Source of the DNA: DATFEN01 sp035691285 | Lineage (GTDB): Bacteria; Acidobacteriota; Vicinamibacteria; Fen-336 | Assembly: GCA_035691285.1 (NCBI GenBank) | Contig: DASSJI010000147.1 | Span: 1 to 10,038 of the forward strand | DNA length: 10,038 nucleotides | Reading direction: 5' to 3' | Shown here: in pieces, positions 1 through 5,368 of the stretch | Position numbering within the stretch: the stretch's first letter is position 1 | Layout of the letters: every line of letters starts with the position of its first letter | Notes under the pieces: generated by a model | Database searches by the model: none | Told to the model about the DNA's origin: nothing | The model's input: the letters and a program-made list of their open reading frames with translations, nothing else | Position numbers and translations under genes: made by a program

Positions 1-20
1 CAGCATCGTCGCGGCCCAGA

Positions 21-41
21 GCCAGCCCCCGGGGGGCCGGC
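21..41 (-). terminator. GC hairpin just after lpxA, terminator-like
   Basis: Immediately after the lpxA stop the sequence folds into a hairpin. Positions 21-29 pair with 33-41 around a 3-base loop. The one mismatch on the plus strand (A24/C38) becomes a G-U wobble in the minus-strand RNA. No T-run follows on the minus strand, so it is not a canonical intrinsic terminator. It may only slow transcription, protect the 3' end, or be a chance product of the GC-rich sequence. Confidence 0.25.
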
Positions 42-842
42 TCACTCGCGCTCCGAGGCGCCGGGCGAGCGGTGGTGGGCGAAGCCGCGTCTCGCGGCCC
101 GGGCGAACGCGGCCAGCTCGTCCACGTGGGGGTCCTGGAGCGCCGCCAGGCGCTCGAGGGCGTCGTCGAGCCGGAGGCTCGACCTGAGCAGGAGCCGGTA
201 GCCTTCCTCCAGCGCGCGGACGTCCGTGGCCTTGAAGCCGGCCCGGCGCAGGCCGACGAGGTTCAGGCCGCGCGCCCGGGCCGGGGCGCCGGCCGTGATC
301 ACGAACGGCAGGCAGTCCTGCACGACCTTCGAGTGGCCGCCGATCATGGCGATCCGTCCGATCCGGCAGAACTGGTGCACCCCCGCCCCGGCCGAGAGGA
401 ACGCGCGCTCGCCGATCGTCACGTGGCCCGCCAGCGCGACGTTGTTCGCCAGGATCACGCGGTCGCCGAGGACGTCGTCGTGGGCGACGTGGGCGTACGC
501 CATGAGGAAGCACTCGGAGCCCACGACCGTCGCGGAGCCCGGCCTGGTCCCGCGATGGATCGTGACGCCCTCGCGGATGCGGTTGCCGGAGCCGATGCGA
601 AGCTCCGAGGCCTCGCCTGTGAAGGCGACGTCCTGCGGCTCGCCGCCGAGGACCGCGCCTTCGTGCACGACGTTGTCGGCGCCCAGCGTCGTGTAGCGCT
701 TCACCGTGGCGTGGGCGCGGATCTCGCACCGGTCGCCGATGCTGGTCTCGTCCTCGACCACGGCGTACGGCCCCAGGCGCACACCGGAACCGAGGCGCGC
801 GCCCGGCGCGACCACGGCCGTGGGATGGACCTCGACCGTCAC
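42..842 (-). CDS. lpxA: LpxA, acyl-ACP--UDP-N-acetylglucosamine O-acyltransferase
   Basis: This cytoplasmic enzyme transfers a 3-hydroxyacyl chain from ACP to the 3-OH of UDP-GlcNAc, the first step of lipid A synthesis. The 266 residues match the usual family length of about 260. The N-terminal two thirds are hexapeptide repeats of a left-handed beta-helix, for example HPTAVVAPGARLGSGVRLGP. Family landmarks include GVTIHRGT (about 93-99), AHVAHDD with the catalytic-type His at about 121, LAGHV (His about 140) and VHQFC (His about 156), then the GLNLVGLRRAGF segment leading into the C-terminal helices. The residue aligned with the acyl-chain ruler of E. coli LpxA (Gly173) is Gly at about 169, which by analogy favours a longer chain; this is inference. 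The GTG start at 842 is chosen because VEVHPTAVV begins the conserved fold there and no better start lies upstream. There is no Shine-Dalgarno; see the TAAGAT element. No lpxD, fabZ or lpxB is visible next to it; a gene could follow below position 21. Confidence 0.97.
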   Translation of the reverse strand: MTVEVHPTAVVAPGARLGSGVRLGPYAVVEDETSIGDRCEIRAHATVKRYTTLGADNVVHEGAVLGGEPQDVAFTGEASELRIGSGNRIREGVTIHRGTRPGSATVVGSECFLMAYAHVAHDDVLGDRVILANNVALAGHVTIGERAFLSAGAGVHQFCRIGRIAMIGGHSKVVQDCLPFVITAGAPARARGLNLVGLRRAGFKATDVRALEEGYRLLLRSSLRLDDALERLAALQDPHVDELAAFARAARRGFAHHRSPGASERE

Positions 843-849
843 CGGCGGC

Positions 850-860
850 GATCTTAGCCC
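850..860 (-). promoter_or_regulatory. Candidate -10 element of lpxA (GGGCTAAGATC)
   Basis: Reading on the minus strand, the hexamer TAAGAT (856-851) fits the TAnnnT pattern of a -10 box and ends 8 bases before the GTG start of lpxA. A start site 6-8 bases after the hexamer would give a leader of about 0-2 bases, so the mRNA would be leaderless or nearly so, in line with the missing Shine-Dalgarno. No convincing -35 box is seen 16-18 bases upstream. The same 11 bases occur before the M16 gene at 4072-4082. Confidence 0.4.
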
Positions 861-884
861 AGCCGATCGCGGCGGCGGAGGATG

Positions 885-890
885 TAGCAT
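885..890 (+). promoter_or_regulatory. Candidate -10 element of the VOC gene (TAGCAT)
   Basis: TAGCAT fits TAnnnT and ends 12 bases before the ATG at 903, which would leave a leader of only about 6 bases. The only purine-rich Shine-Dalgarno-like stretch (GGAGGA, 876-881) is 21 bases from the ATG, too far to serve it. No clear -35 is visible. This is weak evidence from a single hexamer. Confidence 0.25.
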
Positions 891-902
891 TGGCGCGAAT
901 CC

Positions 903-1298
903 ATGGCCGAAGCGGCACCCTTTGAGATCGTCGGCGTCGGGCAGATCTCGGTGCGTGTGAAGGACCTCCGGCGTGCGGTGGCGTTCTATCGCGACGTCCT
1001 GGGCCTCCGCTGGCTCTTCGAGGCCCCGCCCCAGCTCGCCTTCTTCGACTGCGGCGGCCTGCGGCTGATGCTGGCCGTCCCGGAGAAGGCGGAGTTCGAC
1101 CATCCCGGCTCGGTCCTCTACTACCGAGTGGCGGACATCGGCAGGAGCGCCGACGCGCTGCGGACGCGCGGCGTGGCGTTCGAGGAGGATCCGAAGAAGA
1201 TCGCCTCGCTCGCCGACCACGATCTCTGGCTCGCCTCGTTCCGCGACAGCGAGGGGAACCTGCTCGCCCTGATGAGCGAGGTCCGGCGCGGAGGCTAG
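903..1298 (+). CDS. VOC superfamily (glyoxalase/bleomycin-resistance fold) protein
   Basis: This 131-residue protein has the two-module beta-alpha-beta-beta-beta layout of the vicinal oxygen chelate fold. Module one holds ISVRVKDLRRAVAFYRDVLGL (about 15-35) and the GGLRLML strand. Module two holds SVLYYRVADI (about 70-79), the helix to RTRGVAF, and DHDLWLASFRDSEGNLLALM (about 105-124). The fold is clear but the substrate is not. The Glu that often closes the metal site in the last strand is Ala (about 122), and the usual His at the start of module two appears replaced by Val or Ser. Gln14 takes the first ligand position. It may therefore use another metal arrangement or bind without metal. 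No signal peptide is seen, so it is likely cytoplasmic. It is divergent from lpxA and convergent with the M16 gene, sharing the CTAG stop. The only in-frame ATG that includes the first strand is at 903. Confidence 0.88.
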   Translation: MAEAAPFEIVGVGQISVRVKDLRRAVAFYRDVLGLRWLFEAPPQLAFFDCGGLRLMLAVPEKAEFDHPGSVLYYRVADIGRSADALRTRGVAFEEDPKKIASLADHDLWLASFRDSEGNLLALMSEVRRGG

Positions 1299-2728
1299 TC
1301 GGCCTTCGGCGCCTTTCCCATCACGTCGTCCACGGTCATGATCCGCAGCGGCCCGAGGCCGAGGGCACGCAGCTTCGTCTCGACCCTCGAGCGATCGCCG
1401 ACGATCACGATGGCCAGGTTCTCTGGATCGATGCGCGCCGCGGCGGCTTTCTGCAGGTCGCTCGGGCTCACGGCCAGGGCCCTCGGCACGAACTGGGCGT
1501 AGAAGTCGTCGGGCAGGGCGTAGAGCCATTGCTCGGCGAGCTTGCCGGCCAGGTCCGACGTGGTCTCGAAGTCCGCGGCGTAGGAAAGGGCCAGGTAGCT
1601 GCGGGCGCGCTCCACCTCGTCCGGCGGCGCTGGCATGCGGATGCGGCGCAGCTCCTTCATGAACTCGGCGAGCGCCTCGGCGGTCGACTGCGTCTGCACG
1701 TCCGCCGCCGCGGTGAACAGCCCGGCGGCGCGCCGCTGGTCGAACAGCGAGCGCGCGCCGTAGGCGTAGCCGTGCTGCTCGCGGAGGTTGTCGTTGAGGC
1801 GCGACGTGAACGACCCGCCGAGCAGCGTGTTGGCGACCTCCAGCGCGTGCTGGTCGGGGGCCGGCTGCCCGGGGGCGACGCGGCCGATCCGGATCACCGA
1901 CTGGGCCGAGCCGGGGCGGTCGATCAGCCACAGCGTGCGTCCCTTCGGCTGGGGAGGGCTCGCCAGCGTCGCGGCGCCCTGCGGCCCGCCCTCGGCCCAG
2001 CCGCCGAAGGCGGCCTCGAGCAGCGGCAGGGCCTGCGAGGTCACGTCGCCGGCGATCACGAGGGCGGCGTTCCCGGGCCTGTAGGCTCGGTCGTGGAACT
2101 GGCGAAGGCCTCCGGCCGTGATGGCCGCGAGCGAGCGGGCGTCGCCGCCCAGCGGGGCGCCGTAGCGGTGCTGCGCGCCGAAGACCGCGAGCGCCAGGGC
2201 CCACGACCCGACGCGGGCCGGCTCGTCCCGCGCCTGGAGCAGGTCGTTCAGGGCCTCCTTCCGCAGCCGTTCGAGCTCCTTCGGCGGGAAGTCGGGGCGC
2301 AGCGCGACGTCGGCCAGGAGCGGGAGCGCAGCCTCGAGCCGAGCGACGGGCACGCGCAGGCTGGCGAAGGCGGCATCCCACTCGGCGCCCGTCTCGAGCC
2401 TCGCGCCGAGGAAGTCGACCGCGTCGGCCAGCGAGAGGGCATCACGTCCCCCTGCGCCCTCGTCGAGCATGTCCGCCGTGAACGCCGCCAGCCCCGGCCG
2501 GTCGCGAGGGTCCGACGTGGCCCCGGCCCGCAGGACCAGCGTGACCTGCACGACCGGCACCTCGTGGGCTTCGGCGAGCAGGACCGGCAGGCCGTTCGAG
2601 AGCGCCAGCTTCTGGACCGACGGCAGACGCAGGGGGCGCGGAGGCCCGGCCGCAGGCGGCTTCGAGCGGTCGACGCCCAGAGCTGCAGGCCCTGCGAGGA
2701 GGGCCAGGAACGCGGCGAGGCGCGTCAT
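1295..2728 (-). CDS. M16 peptidase-like protein, zinc motif lost (non-catalytic partner)
   Basis: This is a 477-residue, two-domain M16B (insulinase/processing-peptidase) protein. The N-terminus is a Sec-type signal (MTRLAAFLALLAGPAALG), placing it outside the cytoplasm. Domain one starts near LALSNGLPVLL (about 41-51). Where active members have HxxEH it reads AFTAD (about 82-86), so the zinc ligands are absent. Domain two keeps the substrate-binding Arg/Tyr segment SRLNDNLREQHGYAYGA (about 309-325). Inactive partners of this kind pair with an active subunit, as in mitochondrial processing peptidase, and the active-type gene lies directly upstream with an ATGA overlap (2725-2728). A weak GGAG (2737-2740) sits 8 bases before the ATG, so expression is probably coupled to the upstream gene. 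The predicted role is a periplasmic partner that binds and presents peptides. Its 3' end overlaps the VOC gene at CTAG. I am confident of the family; the heterodimer is inferred. Confidence 0.93.
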   Translation of the reverse strand: MTRLAAFLALLAGPAALGVDRSKPPAAGPPRPLRLPSVQKLALSNGLPVLLAEAHEVPVVQVTLVLRAGATSDPRDRPGLAAFTADMLDEGAGGRDALSLADAVDFLGARLETGAEWDAAFASLRVPVARLEAALPLLADVALRPDFPPKELERLRKEALNDLLQARDEPARVGSWALALAVFGAQHRYGAPLGGDARSLAAITAGGLRQFHDRAYRPGNAALVIAGDVTSQALPLLEAAFGGWAEGGPQGAATLASPPQPKGRTLWLIDRPGSAQSVIRIGRVAPGQPAPDQHALEVANTLLGGSFTSRLNDNLREQHGYAYGARSLFDQRRAAGLFTAAADVQTQSTAEALAEFMKELRRIRMPAPPDEVERARSYLALSYAADFETTSDLAGKLAEQWLYALPDDFYAQFVPRALAVSPSDLQKAAAARIDPENLAIVIVGDRSRVETKLRALGLGPLRIMTVDDVMGKAPKAD

Positions 2729-4065
2729 CGCTGCGGCTCCGGCACGGCCAGCGCGCGGGCGCCCTTGGGCACGACCGAGAGGAGCACGCGGCCGGGACCC
2801 AGCCAGGCCCGCGCCGCCGCCTGCACGTCGTCCGGCGCCAGTGCGCGGAAGCGCGCGAGGTCTTCCTCGAAGTAGTCGGGATTCCCCGTGTAGAAGAGGT
2901 ACTCGTTGAGCTGGTCGGCCTTGGCGGCCACGCTCTCGAGGCCGTCGTAGACGCGCGCCTCCCGCTGGTTGAGGAAGCGCGTGAGCTCGCGCTCGGCGGG
3001 GGGCTCGGACTGGATCCGCGCGATCTCCTCGTCGACCAGGGCGCGCATCTCCTCGAGGGTGTGGCCCGGGCGCGCCGTCACCACGATCCACAGCGCGCCC
3101 GCCAGGGCGCCCGAGTCCACGAACGCCGAGGCATCCTGGGCCACCTGCATCTCGTACACGAGCCGCTTGTAGAGCCGTGAGTTCTTGCCCATGGCCAGGA
3201 TCCCGCGAAGCGCCGACAGCGCCGCGTCCGCGCCCGAGAGATAGGGAGGCGCGGGCCAGACCAGGTAGAGGCGCGGGAGTTGCACCTGGTCCTCGTGCAC
3301 GAGACGCTTCTCGTCGCGCAGGACGATGGGCCGGCCCACGAGCGGCTCGACCGGCTCGCTCCCCGGCACGTCCCCGAACCACTTCTCGGCGAGGGCACGG
3401 ATCTCCCTGGCGTCGACGTCGCCGGCCACGACCAGGCTTGCGTTGGCCGGCCCGTACCACTTCCTGAAGAAGTCGGCCACGTCGGCGTGCTTCGCGGCCG
3501 TCAGGTCCTCCATGGACCCGATCGTCGGCCACGAGTACGGATGCCCCTCAGGGAAGAGCGCGTCGATGATCAGCAGCTCGGCCATGCCGTAGGGGCGGTT
3601 CTCGTAGGCCTGGCGGCGCTCGTTCTTGACGACGTCGCGCTGGCCGTCCACGCGGGCCTCGGACATCGTGTCGAGCAGGAAGCCCATGCGGTCGGACTCG
3701 AGGAAGAGCGGCATCTCGACGGCGTTGGCCGGGACGCTCTCGTAGTAGTTGGTGCGGTCGTTGTTCGTCGAGCCGTTGTTGTTCCCGCCGAGAGCCTCCA
3801 GCCAGCGGTCGTAGGCGCCCTCCGGGACGTTCTTCGAGCCCTCGAACATGATGTGCTCGAAGAGGTGGGCGAAGCCCGTTCGCCCCGGGACCTCGCGGCC
3901 CGAGCCGACGTGGTACCAGGTGTTGACGCTCGCGATCGGCGCAGAGTGGTCCTCGTGGACGATCACGGTGAGCCCGTTGGGCAGGCGGAACAGCTCGTAG
4001 GGGACGCGGAGCCGCTCGGCGCCTGCCGACGGGGCGAGGAGAAGGAGAAGGAGCGCGGCGCGCAT
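2725..4065 (-). CDS. M16 zinc metallopeptidase, catalytic type
   Basis: This is a 446-residue exported zinc peptidase of the M16B family. A short Sec signal (MRAALLLLLLAPSAGA, cleavage likely after AGA at 16) precedes domain one, which starts at YELFRLPNGLTVIV (about 23-36). The inverted zinc motif is complete: GFAHLFEHIMFEG with His67, Glu70 and His71, and the third ligand is most likely the Glu of VKNERRQ (about 149). The GGNNNGSTNNDRTNYYE loop (about 93-109) is typical of this subgroup. Domain two starts at about 260 and contains NSRLYKRLVYEMQVAQ, the Arg/Tyr-type substrate region. It likely degrades peptides or small unfolded proteins in the periplasm with the downstream inactive paralogue. 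The ATG at 4065 fits the signal peptide exactly. There is no Shine-Dalgarno; a TAAGAT element ends 7 bases before the ATG. It lies 49 bases after yceI on the same strand, so read-through from the MarR promoter is also possible. Confidence 0.95.
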   Translation of the reverse strand: MRAALLLLLLAPSAGAERLRVPYELFRLPNGLTVIVHEDHSAPIASVNTWYHVGSGREVPGRTGFAHLFEHIMFEGSKNVPEGAYDRWLEALGGNNNGSTNNDRTNYYESVPANAVEMPLFLESDRMGFLLDTMSEARVDGQRDVVKNERRQAYENRPYGMAELLIIDALFPEGHPYSWPTIGSMEDLTAAKHADVADFFRKWYGPANASLVVAGDVDAREIRALAEKWFGDVPGSEPVEPLVGRPIVLRDEKRLVHEDQVQLPRLYLVWPAPPYLSGADAALSALRGILAMGKNSRLYKRLVYEMQVAQDASAFVDSGALAGALWIVVTARPGHTLEEMRALVDEEIARIQSEPPAERELTRFLNQREARVYDGLESVAAKADQLNEYLFYTGNPDYFEEDLARFRALAPDDVQAAARAWLGPGRVLLSVVPKGARALAVPEPQR

Positions 4066-4071
4066 GCGCCG

Positions 4072-4082
4072 GATCTTAGCCC
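4072..4082 (-). promoter_or_regulatory. Candidate -10 element of the M16 operon (GGGCTAAGATC)
   Basis: On the minus strand TAAGAT (4078-4073) ends 7 bases before the ATG at 4065, predicting a leader of 0-1 bases. Exactly 17 bases upstream lies TTCGAA (4101-4096), a weak -35 match (3 of 6 to TTGACA). The full 11-mer is identical to the one before lpxA at 850-860. No Shine-Dalgarno is present between the element and the ATG. Confidence 0.4.
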
Positions 4083-4114
4083 GTGCGCGCCGCGATTCGA
4101 ACCGATGGAGGCCC

Positions 4115-4717
4115 TTACTGCGCCTTCGGCTTGCTCACCTCGAGCTGGATCGCGACCTTGACCTCGTCGCTCACCACGAGGCCGCCCGTGTCCATCACGT
4201 TGTGCCAGGTGAGACCGTAGTCCTTGCGGTTGAGCGTGGTCTCGGTCTCGAAACCGTACTTCGTGGCGCCCCGGTGGTCGGTGATCGGGCCGGCGACCCT
4301 GACCGGGAGCGTGAGCGTCCTGGTCACGCCGTGCATCGTGAACTCCCCGGTCACGTCGTAGGCGTCCTTGCCCTTCGGCTGCACCCGGGTGCTCTTGAAC
4401 GTGATCGTCGGGTGCTTCTCCACCTCGAAGAAGCCTTCGCCGCTCCGGAGGTCGGCGTCGCGGTTCTCGTTGCCCGTGTCGACGCTCGCGGTCTTGATCG
4501 TGAACTGCACCGTCGAGGCCTCGGGCTTCGCGGCGTCGAGCTGGAACTGGCCGTCGAACTCGCGGAACTTGCCCCGCACCTTCGAGATACCGAGGTGGGT
4601 CACCTGGAACGTCACCTCGGAGTGCGCCTTGTCCACGAGAAAGGCGTCGGCCGCTCCGGCGGGGACGGCGAAGGCCAGGGCCAGCGCCGACGTCAGGAAC
4701 GCTCTGTTCGTCATCAT
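4115..4717 (-). CDS. yceI: YceI-family periplasmic isoprenoid/lipid-binding protein
   Basis: This is a 200-residue exported protein of the YceI family, a lipocalin-like beta-barrel that binds polyisoprenoid or other long amphipathic molecules. The Sec signal is MMTNRAFLTSALALAFAVPAGA, with cleavage likely before ADAFLVDKAHS. Typical segments follow in order: VDKAHSEVTFQVTHLGISKVRGKF (about 28-51), the DLRSGEGFFEVEKHPTITFKS region (about 89-109), the GEFTMHGVTRTLTLPV strand pair (about 124-139) and the LNRKDYGLTWH signature (about 162-172). Its length is normal for the family. The ATG at 4717 overlaps the MarR stop as TGATG; a second ATG at 4714 is possible. The first is preferred because a strong AAAGGAG (4731-4725) is 7 bases away. 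It is the second gene of a MarR-controlled operon, so its amount probably follows the MarR ligand. The native ligand cannot be read from sequence. Confidence 0.95.
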   Translation of the reverse strand: MMTNRAFLTSALALAFAVPAGAADAFLVDKAHSEVTFQVTHLGISKVRGKFREFDGQFQLDAAKPEASTVQFTIKTASVDTGNENRDADLRSGEGFFEVEKHPTITFKSTRVQPKGKDAYDVTGEFTMHGVTRTLTLPVRVAGPITDHRGATKYGFETETTLNRKDYGLTWHNVMDTGGLVVSDEVKVAIQLEVSKPKAQ

Positions 4718-5229
4718 CAATGCTCTCCTTTGGTCGCCAGGAATCCAGGCGAGGAAATCAGGCGGGTGCGGACGTCGTCCAGCATGCGGATGAGCGTCTC
4801 GACCCCGGCATCGCCGAGGCTGCCCATCACCGCCGCGTCGCCCTCGCTCATCGAGCCGTCGAGGCGCGCGAGCAGGTCGCGGCCCTCGGTCGTGATCCAG
4901 CACAGCACCTGCCGGCGGTCCGTCGGGCAGCGCCTGCGCCTCACGAGCCGCTTCTTCTCGAGGCGCTCGATAAGGCGGGTGATGCCGGGGGCCTCCTCGA
5001 TCATCCGCTCCGCGATGTCGAGGGTCGGCAGGCCGGCGTCGGCCGCCCCGCGCAGGATGCGCAGCACGTTGTACTGCTGCAGGGTGATCCCGTGGGGCTC
5101 GACGATGCGGGCCAGGAAGCGGCGCACGCGATCGGCCGTCAGCAGCAGGCCGACGGTCCCTTCCTGGGCGCGGCTCTTGAAGGGCCTCCGCTGCCGGATC
5201 TCACGCTGGACCTGGCTCGCGCGCGTCAC
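4717..5229 (-). CDS. MarR-family transcriptional regulator, likely repressor of its own yceI operon
   Basis: This is a 170-residue cytoplasmic DNA-binding protein of the MarR family. The N-terminal basic stretch and FKSRAQEGTVGLLLTADRV (about 17-35) form the first dimer helices. GITLQQYNVLRIL (about 47-59) follows. The winged helix-turn-helix comprises TLDIAERM and the recognition helix APGITRLIERLEKKRLV (about 80-96), then the wing RRRRCPTDRRQVLCWIT (about 97-113) with the usual Asp-Arg pair. C-terminal helices complete the dimer interface. Cys101 and Cys110 flank the wing; oxidation sensing is possible but not shown. The GTG at 5229 is chosen because the homologous N-terminal helix needs these residues and because the promoter -10 sits exactly 6 bases before it. 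It is the first gene of an operon with yceI, sharing TGATG. A perfect palindrome over its -35 implies autorepression. The inducer is unknown. Confidence 0.93.
   Translation of the reverse strand: MTRASQVQREIRQRRPFKSRAQEGTVGLLLTADRVRRFLARIVEPHGITLQQYNVLRILRGAADAGLPTLDIAERMIEEAPGITRLIERLEKKRLVRRRRCPTDRRQVLCWITTEGRDLLARLDGSMSEGDAAVMGSLGDAGVETLIRMLDDVRTRLISSPGFLATKGEH
4725..4731 (-). promoter_or_regulatory. Shine-Dalgarno of yceI (AAAGGAG)
   Basis: AAAGGAG on the minus strand lies inside the 3' end of the MarR coding region, 7 bases before the first ATG of yceI and 10 before the second. It decides for the start at 4717. It also shows that this organism uses Shine-Dalgarno initiation for internal cistrons even though the first gene of the operon appears leaderless. 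Confidence 0.75.
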
Positions 5230-5235
5230 GCTCCC

Positions 5236-5264
5236 AAGCTAGAGGCCGATACTTGATCCGTCAA
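5236..5264 (-). promoter_or_regulatory. Promoter of the MarR-yceI operon, apparently leaderless
   Basis: On the minus strand the -35 TTGACG (5264-5259, 5 of 6 to consensus) is followed by exactly 17 bases and the -10 TAGCTT (5241-5236, TAnnnT). Counting the normal 6 bases after the -10 puts the transcription start at 5229, the first base of the GTG start codon. The GGGAG between -10 and GTG is only one base from the codon, too close to act as a Shine-Dalgarno. This is the best promoter in the window. Confidence 0.65.
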
Positions 5265-5267
5265 GTA
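5250..5267. promoter_or_regulatory. Palindromic operator TACTTGA-4-TCAAGTA, likely MarR site
   Basis: Two perfect 7-base arms, TACTTGA and TCAAGTA, are separated by TCCG, giving an 18 bp site of the size MarR dimers bind. It covers the whole -35 of the marR promoter (5259-5264), so binding would block RNA polymerase. It is an AT-rich island in a very GC-rich region. It also lies 101 bases upstream of the divergent macroglobulin ATG and could affect that gene, but no good promoter for that gene overlaps it. Confidence 0.7.
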
Positions 5268-5357
5268 AAAACCTGTGAAGCGGCGGACCCGGGAACCGGG
5301 CGGGGCGGGGTAGAGTCCAATGGGAATAGCGCGGCCCGCCCGCACGTAGACGGCACG

Positions 5358-5363
5358 AAGGAG
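5358..5363 (+). promoter_or_regulatory. Shine-Dalgarno of the alpha-2-macroglobulin gene (AAGGAG)
   Basis: AAGGAG lies 5 bases before the ATG at 5369, good spacing that fixes this start. The promoter further upstream is not clear. TAGAGT at 5311-5316 fits TAnnnT and would give a leader of roughly 46 bases, but no -35 is seen 16-18 bases before it. Confidence 0.75.
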
Positions 5364-5368
5364 AGCCC

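Noticed and set aside
843..2381. N-terminal extension of the lpxA frame upstream to 2381
   Set aside because: The extra 500 or so residues are Arg/Ala-rich shadow sequence opposite the VOC gene and in the wrong frame of the M16 gene. The LpxA fold begins at the GTG at 842.
4091..4104. tRNA T-loop-like string GGTTCGAATC (minus strand) between yceI and the M16 gene, possibly a tRNA end or attachment site
   Set aside because: The flanking bases do not form the 5 bp T-stem, no acceptor or anticodon arm fits in the 49-base gap, and there is no integrase or direct repeat nearby. It is likely chance, and the TTCGAA part may be a weak -35.
4064..5256. Long plus-strand open frames opposite yceI and marR
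   Set aside because: The products are His/Arg/Val-rich without domains, antisense to two well-recognised genes that have start signals, overlaps and a promoter.
5288..5303. Small inverted repeat CCCGG-GAA-CCGGG upstream of the macroglobulin gene
   Set aside because: It has only 5 bp arms in GC-rich sequence, with no T-run and no relation to a recognisable regulator site; expected by chance.
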